A stretch of DNA of 64,000 nt, taken from NCBI GenBank assembly GCA_031287685.1, contig JAITSQ010000021.1:1-64000 (forward strand), given 5' to 3'. Made by a program: the position numbers and the translations under genes. Source of the stretch: Clostridiales bacterium (lineage in GTDB: Bacteria > Bacillota > Clostridia > Lachnospirales > WQUN01). The notes beneath the pieces are model-generated. The model saw only the letters and a program-made list of their open reading frames with translations, was not told the DNA's origin and searched no databases. Positions 8,305 through 17,067 of the stretch are shown here, in pieces (the stretch's first letter is position 1; the number at the start of each line of letters is the position of its first letter).

Positions 8305-9439
8305 GCGAATAATTATGCGGCCGCTTTTTTGGGTTTCGACTGTGATGTGCGCGGTTTCGCTTAGTTTTTTCGCCGTCACGAGGGAGACAAGCCCCGTGGT
8401 TATAAACGCGGGCGTGGCGGCCTTAGACGACGATTCCGCCGCGCGGGAAATCCTCCGGCGGCTGAGGGAGAGCGATTGGGAGAACGTCGTTTTTACGCCG
8501 TTTGCCGCCGATGAGCTTGACAAAATGGAAAACATGGTAAAATATAGAAAACTTGAATGCGCCTATATAATATCGGGGGGGTTGTCGGAAAAAATCCGGA
8601 ACGGAGATACGGACGGCGCTATTACTTTGGTCAGGACAAAAGCCTCCGCGGCCGCGCCGTTTATAAACGAGGCGGTTTATTCGGCGTTTATAAAAGCGGC
8701 GGCCCCTGGAATCGCGGCAAAAACCGCGTCGGAGCGCGCCGGGGGCGACTATGGGGAAATATTGCGGGAGTTTGACGCGAAAATAGATAATTATCAAAAA
8801 CAAGGAATATTTATGCAACCTAAATTCCTTCGCGTAAACGCGGAGGGCGCGCCGGGAGATTTGGCTGGAGCGCGGCTTTTTCACGCGCTTTTGCTGTGTT
8901 TCATTTTCGAGTTCTCCTATCTCGTCGTGCCTATGCCGGTGGGCGACCCGGCGCGGGGTATGCGCAAAATCCTCGGCGCGCGCGCGGTGTGCGTCTACTA
9001 CGCGGGGCTTCTCGCCGCGGTTTGCGCGGCGCTGGCCCTGCTCGCGGGGTTCGGCTTTCTTTCGGCGGCGGGGGCTTGCGGGGAGGGGCTGGCCGCGTTT
9101 TTACTGCCCGCCGGGCGGGAGGCCTGCGCGATTTTGCTTTATATAACCTGCGCCGCCGCGCTCTCGGTGTTTTTTTCAATTGTTCTGAAGTCCGCAGAAA
9201 TTATATACTCGTGGTTCATATTCGCTTTCGCGTTTCAAATCTTTTTTGGGGGGATTTTTATAGACCTGGGCGAAATCAGCGGGACGCTCGGCGCGTGTCA
9301 GGTTTTGCCGTCGCGCTTTTATATGGACGCGCTGATGCTCGGGGAGCGGCGCGCGTTGGCGGTAACGGCTGTTTTGGCTGTTTTGGCCTGTTTTACGGCC
9401 GCCGGTTTGTCGGCGCGGACACGAAGGGAGCAAATATGA
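8267..9439 (+). CDS. ABC-2 type transporter permease, second subunit
   Basis: A 390-aa homologue in layout of the preceding gene: one N-terminal helix, an extracytoplasmic loop of about 170 residues and at least five C-terminal helices. The ATG at 8267 follows a GAGGG site; a GTG at 8252 would be in frame but lacks a site of its own. The stop overlaps the start of the P-loop ATPase gene (ATGA). Likely partner of the permease at 7129-8304. Confidence 0.83.
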   Translation: MRFFAASFIINFKRIIMRPLFWVSTVMCAVSLSFFAVTRETSPVVINAGVAALDDDSAAREILRRLRESDWENVVFTPFAADELDKMENMVKYRKLECAYIISGGLSEKIRNGDTDGAITLVRTKASAAAPFINEAVYSAFIKAAAPGIAAKTASERAGGDYGEILREFDAKIDNYQKQGIFMQPKFLRVNAEGAPGDLAGARLFHALLLCFIFEFSYLVVPMPVGDPARGMRKILGARAVCVYYAGLLAAVCAALALLAGFGFLSAAGACGEGLAAFLLPAGREACAILLYITCAAALSVFFSIVLKSAEIIYSWFIFAFAFQIFFGGIFIDLGEISGTLGACQVLPSRFYMDALMLGERRALAVTAVLAVLACFTAAGLSARTRREQI

Positions 9440-10107
9440 ATTACAAACGGATTACGATTTTTTTAGGGCATTACGGCAGCGGCAAAACCTCGGTTGCGCT
9501 TTCCTACGCCGCGCATATCCGGGAGCGCGAGGCAAATGTGGCTCTGGCGGATATGGATGTGGTGAATCCGTATTTTCGGAGCGCGGACTCCGCCGCGATT
9601 TTATCACAAAAAGGCATCAAACTGATTGCGTCAGCTTACGCGGGAAGCAATTTGGACGTACCCGCGATTCCCGCCGAAGGCCTGGCGCTGTTTCATAACC
9701 CGGGGTTTTTCAGCGTCGCGGACGTGGGCGGGGACGACCGGGGGGCCGCGGCAATCGGCAGGTATTCCGCGCTTATACAAAAAGAACCCGATTGCGACGT
9801 GCTTTTAGTCGTCAACCGGTATCGGCCGCTTTCGCAAACGGCGAGGGAAGTGGCGCGAATCCGCGAGGAAATCGAGGCGGCGGCCCGAATCCGCTTTACG
9901 GGGATAGTCAATAATTCAAACGTCGGGCGCGAAACGACGGCGGAACACGTAAAAAAGGCCCTGCCTTTCGCGCGGGAAGCAAGCGAAAAAACAGGGCTGC
10001 CGCTTATAATGACGACCGCGGCGGAGGGGCTTGACTTAAGCGGTTTGATTGTCCCCGGCCTTTTCCGCGTTAATTTTCTTAAAAATCCGAAACTCACGTT
10101 TGAGTAA
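9436..10107 (+). CDS. P-loop ATPase (ParA/MinD-like)
   Basis: A 223-aa nucleotide-binding protein. The Walker A GHYGSGKTS lies near residue 12 and a switch-like segment FSVADVGGDDRGA near 100, with ADMDVVNPYF between them. The fold looks like the SIMIBI/ParA class. It is fused to the ABC operon by a 4-nt ATGA overlap, so it may be co-expressed with the exporter, but a functional link is not shown. Its last 72 nt overlap the end of the convergent MATE gene. A specific role cannot be named. Confidence 0.75.
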   Translation: MNYKRITIFLGHYGSGKTSVALSYAAHIREREANVALADMDVVNPYFRSADSAAILSQKGIKLIASAYAGSNLDVPAIPAEGLALFHNPGFFSVADVGGDDRGAAAIGRYSALIQKEPDCDVLLVVNRYRPLSQTAREVARIREEIEAAARIRFTGIVNNSNVGRETTAEHVKKALPFAREASEKTGLPLIMTTAAEGLDLSGLIVPGLFRVNFLKNPKLTFE

Positions 10108-11457
10108 AATTACGGAAACTATAGTTATAGTTACGTCGGAAATGGGCTGAGCCATCCACACGCCGTTCAGGCCGAAAAACGTCGGCATAACAATAAGCAG
10201 CGGGATAATCAGCGCGGCCTGGCGGAGCATTATAAGCACAATCGACAGCTTGGCCCGCCCGATTGCCTGAAAAAACACAGGCGCGAGGAGATAAACACCC
10301 GCGAGAGAAATCGTGCAGAGCATAATTTTAAGCCCGCTCACGCCCATAGCCACAAGCCCATCGTCGTCATTAAAAATGTGTATAAGGCTTGGCGCGCGGG
10401 TCTGAATCAGGACGAAGCCGGCGACGCAGACGACAGTCGCGTAGATCATCGCCCACCAAAAGGCCTTTTTCGCCCGCTCGTAATTTTTCATACCGAAATT
10501 AAAGCCGATGATCGGCTGCATACCTTGATTTATCCCGATAACGGGCATAGTCACGAGCGTGTTGACGCTCTGGATGACCGTGGCGGCGGTTATGGCTATA
10601 GTGCCGCCGCCGAGGTATTCCAAATCGCCGTAACGTTTCAAGGTGCGGTTGGCGAAAACCCACGTGACGCTGCCCATAACCTGCGTAAAAAACGCCGCCG
10701 AGCCGATGGACACGATTTGCCGGACAATCTCCGGCTTGAGGCGCAAATTCGGCAGGCGGAAATGAAGCGTCGAGTTGTCGTGAAAATAATACGAAATTAC
10801 CCAGGCGGCGGATAAAATCTGCGAAGCGACAGTCGCGTAGGCCGCGCCCTTAATGCCCATATGAAACCCGTAAATCAGCACCGGGTCGAGCACGGCGTTT
10901 ACCACCGCGCCGAGAACCTGCGTCGAAGCGAAGCGCTTCGGGTTGCCTGTGGAGCGAATGCAGTGATTGAGCGCCAAACCCGTAATCTGCACGAAGCAGC
11001 CCGCCAGCACTATATTGAGATAGTCCGTGGCGTAGGGCAGCGTGTGTTCGTCCGCGCCGATAAGCATAAGTATCTGCGTGGCAAAGACGTATTGCAGGAT
11101 TGTCGAGGCTGTCGCCGTAATCAGGCAGAGCGTCAGCGCGTTGCCGAGGATTTGCTCCGCGCGTTTTCTGTCGCCGACGCCGAGGGCTATGGAAATCCGC
11201 GACGCGGCCCCCACGCCCGAAAGCTGCGAGAACCCGAGCGCCAGGACCATCTGGGACATACAAAGCCCTATCCCCGTCAGCCCGTAAAGCCCGGTCTCCC
11301 CCGGCAGGCGGCCCACCCAGAACCGGTCAACAACGTTGTAGAGCGCGTTCACGAGCATGCCTATTATCGTGGGCACGGAATAGCGGAGCACGAGCTTGCG
11401 TAAATCGGCCTGAGCCATAAGTTTTTCAGTTTCGGAAAGTTTATCGGTTGCGTTCAT
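10036..11457 (-). CDS. MATE family efflux transporter
   Basis: A 473-aa multidrug/toxin extrusion protein with about twelve hydrophobic helices in two repeated halves (DRFWVGRLPGETGLYGLTGI in the first). It would export cationic compounds using Na+ or H+. It lies 2 nt downstream of the AIM24-type gene and shares its promoter. Its 3' end overlaps the convergent P-loop gene by 72 nt. One of three MATE genes in the window. Confidence 0.93.
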   Translation of the reverse strand: MNATDKLSETEKLMAQADLRKLVLRYSVPTIIGMLVNALYNVVDRFWVGRLPGETGLYGLTGIGLCMSQMVLALGFSQLSGVGAASRISIALGVGDRKRAEQILGNALTLCLITATASTILQYVFATQILMLIGADEHTLPYATDYLNIVLAGCFVQITGLALNHCIRSTGNPKRFASTQVLGAVVNAVLDPVLIYGFHMGIKGAAYATVASQILSAAWVISYYFHDNSTLHFRLPNLRLKPEIVRQIVSIGSAAFFTQVMGSVTWVFANRTLKRYGDLEYLGGGTIAITAATVIQSVNTLVTMPVIGINQGMQPIIGFNFGMKNYERAKKAFWWAMIYATVVCVAGFVLIQTRAPSLIHIFNDDDGLVAMGVSGLKIMLCTISLAGVYLLAPVFFQAIGRAKLSIVLIMLRQAALIIPLLIVMPTFFGLNGVWMAQPISDVTITIVSVILLKREFRIFKKINAEKAGDNQTA

Positions 11458-11459
11458 AT

Positions 11460-12137
11460 TTATCCTTTCGACGGAAGCATAGACGCTATTTCATGCGCCA
11501 GCACGGCCATAGGCATTGTTTGGAGCCAGACCTTGCCGGGGCCGCGCAGATAACCGAGGAACAGGCCCTCCCCGCCGAAGACGACGTTCTTGATGCCCGC
11601 CACGGTGCGGATTTCAAAAGCCACGGTTTCCTCCATCGCGGCGAGGTACCCGTTGTCGATTAAAAGCTCCTCTCCGGGGGCCAGCGTCTTTTCGACTATG
11701 GAGCCGTCGATTTCAAGGAGGGCCGTGCCCTTACCGGAGAATTTCTGCAGTATGAAGCCCTCCCCGCCGAAAAAGCCCGCGCCGAGGCGCTTCGTAAAAG
11801 TGACGTTCATAGAGACGCTCGGCTCCGCCGCCAGAAAAGCGCGTTTCTGCGCGATAATGGTGCATTTGCCCACGTCCACCGGAAGAATCTGCCCGGCGAA
11901 GGAGGAGGCGAAGGTGATGCTCTGACCGGCGCTTTCGGCGGTGTAGGTGTTCACGAATATGGACTCCCCGGAGAACACGCGCGCCAGGCCCTTGGCCAAG
12001 CCGCCGCCCGTCGAAGTCTCCATTTTTACGCCGGGGGTCATCCAAGCCATCGCCCCGCGCTGGCAGTACATCGACTCTCCCTGGTTAAGCTGGCATATCG
12101 CGACCGGGAAATTACCGCCTTCTATGGAATATTGCAT
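11460..12137 (-). CDS. TIGR00266 / AIM24 family protein
   Basis: A 225-aa soluble protein with the Gly-rich beta-helical pattern of the AIM24 (DUF124, TIGR00266) family, including GGGLAKGLARVFSGESIF, FTKRLGAGFFGGEGFILQKF and NVVFGGEGLFLGYLRGPGK. Family members are widespread with no settled biochemical role in bacteria. It is the first gene of a two-gene unit with MATE. The start has a GGGAGTG ribosome site, and a near-consensus promoter lies at 12222-12250. Confidence 0.88.
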   Translation of the reverse strand: MQYSIEGGNFPVAICQLNQGESMYCQRGAMAWMTPGVKMETSTGGGLAKGLARVFSGESIFVNTYTAESAGQSITFASSFAGQILPVDVGKCTIIAQKRAFLAAEPSVSMNVTFTKRLGAGFFGGEGFILQKFSGKGTALLEIDGSIVEKTLAPGEELLIDNGYLAAMEETVAFEIRTVAGIKNVVFGGEGLFLGYLRGPGKVWLQTMPMAVLAHEIASMLPSKG

Positions 12138-12221
12138 AAAAACACTCCCTTAAGATATAGTAATAGTATAATAGAGCGCGCGCGAAGCCGCCGCGCGGCC
12201 CGTTTGTGTGAACACGCTATA

Positions 12222-12250
12222 ATAATACCACACCTTAAAGGGGTTGTCAA
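12222..12250 (-). promoter_or_regulatory. Sigma-A-like promoter of the AIM24-MATE operon
   Basis: TTGACA (12245-12250) and TATTAT (12222-12227) on the minus strand with a 17-nt spacer. The -35 box overlaps the last codons of the Ca2+ ATPase gene. The roughly 85-nt leader is GC-rich and can fold. Confidence 0.8.
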
Positions 12251-14823
12251 ATTTTAGCGAATTTCCGCGCCTTGCGCCAGGCCGCCTTTTCCAGCTCGAC
12301 AATAAAAACCGGCATAAGGCACAGCAGGGCGGTTATGGCGGCGGCCTCCGGCGGGAGCTGCGCGGTTTTAAAAATCACCCGGAGGAAGGGGAGCTGAAGA
12401 ACGGAAACCTGCAGAACCAGCCCCGCCGCCGCCGCCGCGAGGAGCCACTTGTTCGAGGCTATGCCCCTGTTCAGCACGGAGCCTTTCGAGCGCATATTAA
12501 AGGCGTGCGCGAGCTGAGACACCGACAGGGTGGTAAAGCACATGGTCCGCCCGACCGCCTCCGAGCCGAAAAGCGCCAGCCCGAGCGCGTAGGCCGTAAG
12601 CGCCAGGCAGCCTATCATCATACCCTCAAGCGCGATTCGCGCGAACATCGCCGTTGTGAAAAGGCTCTTGGAGTTGGGGGCGCGGCCGTACATAATATCG
12701 CCGTCGGGCGGGTCGACGCCCAGGGCTATCGCCGGGAAGGAGTCCGTGACGAGGTTCACCCACAAAAGGTGTATCGGCGCGAGCGGCGGGTTATAGCCCA
12801 GCGCCAGAGCCGCGAAAATCGTTATAAGCTCGCCGATATTGCTGGACAGCAGGAAATGCACGGATTTTTTGATGTTGTCGTAAATGACGCGGCCTTCGCG
12901 CACCGCCGCCACGATGGTGGCGAAGTTGTCGTCCGTGAGGATTATATCGGCGGCGGCCTTGGCCACGTCCGTGCCGCTCCGGCCCATAGCGCAGCCTATA
13001 TCCGCGGCTTTAAGAGCCGGCGCGTCGTTAACCCCGTCCCCGGTCATAGCGGCGACCCGGCCCCGCGCCTTAAACGCCTTGACGACGCGCACCTTATGCT
13101 CCGGGCTGACCCTGGCGAAAACGCTGAACCGCTCTATTTCCGCCACAAGCTCCGCCTGAGGCATTTTGTCAAGCTCCGGGCCGGTCAGGACGCTTCCGTC
13201 CTCGCTTAGAATACCGGTTTTGCGGGCTATGGCGGCGGCGGTGTTTTTATTGTCCCCGGTAATCATCACCGGCTTGATTCCCGCGCGTTTACAGGTGGCC
13301 ACGGCTTCCGCCGCCTCCTCTCGCGGCGGGTCGAGCAGGCCCGCGAAGCCGGCGAAAACCAGGCCGCGCTCGGTTAAATCCTCCCCTTGCGCCAGGGCGA
13401 TTACCCGCAGGGCGGATTCCGCCATTTCGTTGTTTTTGCGCAGAAACGCCTCTCTTTTTTCGTCGGAGAGCGGCAGGACCTTCCCCTCCTCAAAATAATG
13501 AGAGCACCGCTCCAGAATAAACTCCGGCGCGCCCTTGACCGCGCTGAACCGCTCCCCGCCGCCTTCGTGGAGAGTGCTCATCATTTTTCGCCCGGAATCA
13601 AAGGGGATTTCGCCTATCCTTTTATATTTCCCGGAAATTTCGGAAATATTAATGTGTTCCCGCGCCATCAGGAGCAGGGCGTTTTCCGTGGCCTCTCCCG
13701 TGACCTCTCCGTCCGCGCCGGCGGCGCTGTCGTTGCACAGCGCCGCCAGGAGGTGGATTTTCGGGTCTCCGAAAGTCTCGGCGGCGGTCATTTTGTTTTG
13801 CGTGAGCGTCCCGGTTTTATCCGTGCAGATGACCGTGGCGCCGCCCAGAGTCTCCACGGCGGGCAGCTTGCGTATTATGGCGTTTTTGGCCGACATCCGC
13901 GACACCCCTCCCGCCAGCACAATAGTGACAATCGCGGGAAGCCCCTCCGGAATGGCCGCCACGGCGAGGCTCACGGAGGTTATAAACATATCGAACGCGG
14001 AAATATGCCGCGCTACGCCTATTATAAAGATAACGCCGCATATTATAAGCGCGCCGGCCCCGAGCTTCCTCCCGGCGGCGGAGAGCTTGCGGGAAAGAGG
14101 GGTTTCGCCCTCCTCCTCTTCCTCCAGCAGCTCGGCGATTCTGCCGACTTCGGTTCTCATTCCCGTCCGGCAGACGACGGCGCGGCCGCGCCCGCCGCTG
14201 ACGTAGGTGCCGGCGTGCACCATATTTTTCCTGTCGGCCAGGGGCAAATCGGAATCCGAGATAAAGGCCGCGTCTTTATTGACAGGCTCGGCTTCGCCCG
14301 TCAGGGGAGATTCGTCCGCGCGCAGGCCGGAGGCTTCAAGCAGGCGCGCGTCGGCGGGGGAGAGGTCTCCGCACTCAAGGGTTATAATATCGCCCTCGGC
14401 TACTTCGCTGGCGGGGAGGGAGACGGGCCGTCCGCTGCGGATAACCTTCGCCGACGGCGCCGACATTTTTTTGAGGGCTTCTATCGCCCGCTCGGCGCGG
14501 CTTTCCTGCATAAGGCCCAGAACCGCGTTAATCACGACGATGGCAAGAATTATCACGGAATCCGCCGCGCTTTCGCCGCCGCGTATGTAGGACACGCAAA
14601 AGGACGCGGCGGAGGCGGCGAGCAGGACTATGACCATAAAATCGTTAAATTGCGCGAAAAACCGCAGGATAAGCGGGGGCTTGCGCTTTGCCGCGAGAGT
14701 GTTTCCGCCGTCCCGGAGCAGGCGCTTCGCCGCCTCATCTTCGGAGAGGCCCGAAACGGGGTCCGCGCCAAGCGCCCGCAGGCAGTCGGCGGCGGAAAGT
14801 TTGTAAAAATCGGTCTTGTCCAT
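12247..14823 (-). CDS. Calcium-translocating P-type ATPase (type IIA)
   Basis: Exports Ca2+ across the membrane at the cost of ATP. At 858 aa it has the full P-type layout: actuator loop with TGE (ESPLTGEAEP), phosphorylation site CTDKTGTLT (Asp about 335), nucleotide site KGAPEF and hinge TGDGVNDAPALK. Ca2+-binding residues typical of SERCA/PMCA are visible: Glu in AAIPEGLPAI (TM4) and the N..TD set in LLWVNLVTDSFPAIALG (TM6). I place the start at the ATG 14823, 5 nt after AGGGGGAA; the longer frame from 14853 runs into a repeat element. Confidence 0.94.
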   Translation of the reverse strand: MDKTDFYKLSAADCLRALGADPVSGLSEDEAAKRLLRDGGNTLAAKRKPPLILRFFAQFNDFMVIVLLAASAASFCVSYIRGGESAADSVIILAIVVINAVLGLMQESRAERAIEALKKMSAPSAKVIRSGRPVSLPASEVAEGDIITLECGDLSPADARLLEASGLRADESPLTGEAEPVNKDAAFISDSDLPLADRKNMVHAGTYVSGGRGRAVVCRTGMRTEVGRIAELLEEEEEGETPLSRKLSAAGRKLGAGALIICGVIFIIGVARHISAFDMFITSVSLAVAAIPEGLPAIVTIVLAGGVSRMSAKNAIIRKLPAVETLGGATVICTDKTGTLTQNKMTAAETFGDPKIHLLAALCNDSAAGADGEVTGEATENALLLMAREHINISEISGKYKRIGEIPFDSGRKMMSTLHEGGGERFSAVKGAPEFILERCSHYFEEGKVLPLSDEKREAFLRKNNEMAESALRVIALAQGEDLTERGLVFAGFAGLLDPPREEAAEAVATCKRAGIKPVMITGDNKNTAAAIARKTGILSEDGSVLTGPELDKMPQAELVAEIERFSVFARVSPEHKVRVVKAFKARGRVAAMTGDGVNDAPALKAADIGCAMGRSGTDVAKAAADIILTDDNFATIVAAVREGRVIYDNIKKSVHFLLSSNIGELITIFAALALGYNPPLAPIHLLWVNLVTDSFPAIALGVDPPDGDIMYGRAPNSKSLFTTAMFARIALEGMMIGCLALTAYALGLALFGSEAVGRTMCFTTLSVSQLAHAFNMRSKGSVLNRGIASNKWLLAAAAAGLVLQVSVLQLPFLRVIFKTAQLPPEAAAITALLCLMPVFIVELEKAAWRKARKFAKI

Positions 14824-14836
14824 AAAATTCCCCCTG

Positions 14837-15285
14837 TGTAGAGCAATTTTCAAAATCGCGGCTTGGTGTTTTGAGCTTCCAAGAGAAGCTCAAAACACCT
14901 TCTTTGACTGCCGGCGTTCGCGGAAAACGGCTTAAAATCGGTGTTTTTTAGGCGCTAATGCCCGCCGAAAAAGCCACCTTCTTATCGGCGTTTTTTAGGC
15001 GCTACGGCCCTCTCGCAAGCTTCGTTTGCTGGCCCTCCGACGCAAGTTTTGCGCCTCCCCACATTTGCTCTCGCTATTTTCGCTTTGCGAAAAAGCTGCC
15101 GCAAATGCTCGTGCCCGCGCAAAACCTAAACGCGTCTCCGGGTTAAAACCGGGCGGCCGTGTTGGCCCGCCGAAAAAGCCCCCTTCTTGCTCGGCGTTTT
15201 TTCGGCGCTACTGCCCGCCGAAAAAGCCCCCTTCTTGCCGCCGGTTTTCCGCTCCGCGCCAGTCAGCGTTTGGGTAATTTTATGT
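14837..15285 (-). mobile_element. Composite MITE-like element with hairpin cassettes
   Basis: Left end TAGAGCAATTTTCAAAATCG and right end near CAGCGTTTGGGTAATTTT match the termini of the compact copy at 27781-27882. Between them are reverse-oriented cassettes: a TTTTGAGCTTCC-type stem at about 14868-14906, a TTTTTAGGCG/CGCCGAAAAA-type at about 14950-14985, a long form at about 14990-15125 with the nested stem CATTTGC/GCAAATG, and a pair at about 15170-15240. The segment between 14824 and 15526 contains no gene. Confidence 0.8.
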
Positions 15286-15335
15286 GACAAGCGGGGGGAA
15301 TATTACACGCGATTTTATGGCGCGGAAAGGGGCTT

Positions 15336-15440
15336 ATATAGCAATTCCGTTTGACATAAGCCGCTTTCATCGCCGGGAACGCGTTGAAGCCCGCGATTTC
15401 CGGCTCGAAAGCAGCAAGTCAAACATGGTAATTGCTAAAA
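15336..15440. mobile_element. Short MITE-like element, second terminus type
   Basis: About 105 bp bounded by TATAGCAATTCCGTTTGA on the left and TCAAACATGGTAATTGCTA on the right (imperfect inverted ends), with an inner GCCGCTTTC/GAAAGCAGC stem. It carries no coding capacity. The same end type recurs at about 16900, 26743-26900, 42220-42246 and 57776-58036. Confidence 0.7.
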
Positions 15441-15526
15441 CGCAAAAATCGCACCGGAAAGAAATCCGGACGCGCCTATGGCGTTTTGCAGCGCTCGTTT
15501 GTCTCCTTTTTAATCCGGGATTAGTA

Positions 15527-16561
15527 TCATTCCTCCTCATTTTCGCTTATGAGCGCCAGCCCTTTCCCGAGGCCGCTCAGGGCCTCGATGAGCCTTGCGT
15601 GGCCCGCGTCGGAAATCCTTACGCAGCCGTGCGTCTGGTCAAGCCCGTTTATGGTGCGCGCGCGGCAATCCCTGTATTCATAGGGCAGGCTGGCGTCGGC
15701 TCGGTCTCTGTACCGGCTGCGCCCGCTGTGAATCAATATTCCGGCGCGTCCGTCCGTGGCGGCGCGCACGTCCTCGTCGTTCAGCCCGACGCAGCTGTGC
15801 GCGCCGTATTCCGAGCCGTCGCGCCATTTATGGCTTATGTCCGCCCTGAAACAGCCAAGAGGGGTATTGGCGTATTCCTGCCGCCAGTCCGGATTCATTG
15901 TCAGGCTCTGGCCAAGGCACGGAATCTCCAGAAGCTCGCGCCCGCGCGCGTCAAAGGCGCGGAGGGCGCCGGGGAGGCTTCTGTCCCTGTGAAGCTCCAC
16001 GCATATTATCCAGCCGCGGTCGTTGACCCGCTCGGAGTCCCGTATTAAAGCCGACCAGGTTTCCGCGTTTACGGACCCGTCCGCGGCGGCCGCGCCGCCC
16101 GGCTGATAGTTGTACTCGAAAAGCGCGACGGCGGCCTTCGTTCCGGCGCCGCTCGCCCCGTCCGCTTCCAGGGCGGAGAAACCGTACTTGTCCCTCAGCA
16201 GATACTGAACCGCCTCCACGGCGCTGTTTGTTTGACCCAAAGGTTCGCCGGGGGTTATCGGCGTTATAAGTTTTTCCCAGGTTTGCGCGTCCGCGATTCC
16301 GGTCGGGGCGAGGCCGTTTTGCTTTTGAAAGTCGGCCAGAGACTCAAAAGTCCGCTGGTCAAAATTTGTGTCAATAACGCCGGGGTCATAATTTCTGTGC
16401 CTCAGCAGCAGCTTCAGCGCGCGGACTTCGCGCCCCGCGCCGCCCGCCTGAAGCGTTTCCCAACCGGCCGCGCGGGCAGGGCGCGGCTGCGCTACGGCGG
16501 CTATCGTTATAAGCGCGGTTAAAATTACTGAAGAAAATTTCGCCGAGTGTGTTTTTTTCAC
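15527..16561 (-). CDS. Secreted L,D-transpeptidase with peptidoglycan-binding repeats
   Basis: Cross-links or anchors peptidoglycan outside the membrane. The 344-aa protein starts at GTG 16561 (GGAGGG site) with a signal peptide ending near ARA (about residue 31). Two PG_binding_1 domains follow, around 37-95 (VRALKLLLRHRNYDPGVIDT) and 110-170 (VEAVQYLLRDKYGFSALEAD). A YkuD catalytic domain follows with ILIHSG and the active-site motif HGCVRISD (Cys about 313). The layout is standard for clostridial Ldt enzymes. It stands alone between repeat-rich spacers. Confidence 0.93.
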   Translation of the reverse strand: MKKTHSAKFSSVILTALITIAAVAQPRPARAAGWETLQAGGAGREVRALKLLLRHRNYDPGVIDTNFDQRTFESLADFQKQNGLAPTGIADAQTWEKLITPITPGEPLGQTNSAVEAVQYLLRDKYGFSALEADGASGAGTKAAVALFEYNYQPGGAAAADGSVNAETWSALIRDSERVNDRGWIICVELHRDRSLPGALRAFDARGRELLEIPCLGQSLTMNPDWRQEYANTPLGCFRADISHKWRDGSEYGAHSCVGLNDEDVRAATDGRAGILIHSGRSRYRDRADASLPYEYRDCRARTINGLDQTHGCVRISDAGHARLIEALSGLGKGLALISENEEE

Positions 16562-16599
16562 GCCGCTTTCCCTCCGAGACTGTATTAGAGCCGTTTAAC

Positions 16600-16920
16600 T
16601 TGAAAATAGGCTTTAAGCATCGCCCGAAACGCGCCGAATGCCCGGTGTTTTTTCGGCACTAATACCTGCCGAAAAAGCCGCCTTCTTGCCCGGTGTTTTT
16701 TGGCGCCTCCCCGCGTTTGCGTTCGCTATTTTCGCTTTGCGAAAAAGCTGTTGCAAACGCTCGTGTCCCCGCCAAAAAGCCGCCTTCTTGCCGCGCGTTT
16801 CGTTCTCGCTAGGAACCGGATGAAGTGTCCGGCGCGCGAAGCGCGTTTTCGCGAAGCGAAAATTCAGAGTCAGCCTTTTTCAAGTAAAAACGGCTGTATA
16901 GCAATTCCGGGTTTGACTTG
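16600..16920 (-). repeat. Hairpin cassettes and MITE end
   Basis: A reverse cassette at 16640-16688 has the stem TTTTTTCGGC/GCCGAAAAA. A second at 16689-16790 is a long form with the nested stem GCGTTTGC/GCAAACGC. The equivalent stem in the long form at about 15060-15120 is CATTTGC/GCAAATG, a paired G-C for A-T change. A TATAGCAATTCCGGGTTTGA end lies at about 16897. The 16562-17012 spacer holds no gene. Confidence 0.8.
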
Positions 16921-17012
16921 CTGTAACTATGGATTTATATATTTACCTTTTCGCGGGGGTTCATACATCGGCGGTATTCCTTAAATTTACAGCGGGAGGG
17001 CTTTTTGCTTGC

Positions 17013-17041
17013 TTGCGTTCCCGGGCCGCGTATGTTATAAT
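17013..17041 (+). promoter_or_regulatory. Promoter of the chemotaxis receptor gene
   Basis: TTGCGT (17013-17018), 17-nt spacer and a perfect TATAAT (17036-17041). It lies 26 nt upstream of the ATG at 17068. Confidence 0.6.
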
Positions 17042-17067
17042 GAAAAAAAATCTTGCGGAGGCGACTT

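Noticed and set aside
12244..14841. Long plus-strand frames opposite the Ca2+ ATPase
   Set aside because: Arg/Gly/His-rich shadow translations without motifs or starts; the minus-strand P-type ATPase is unambiguous.
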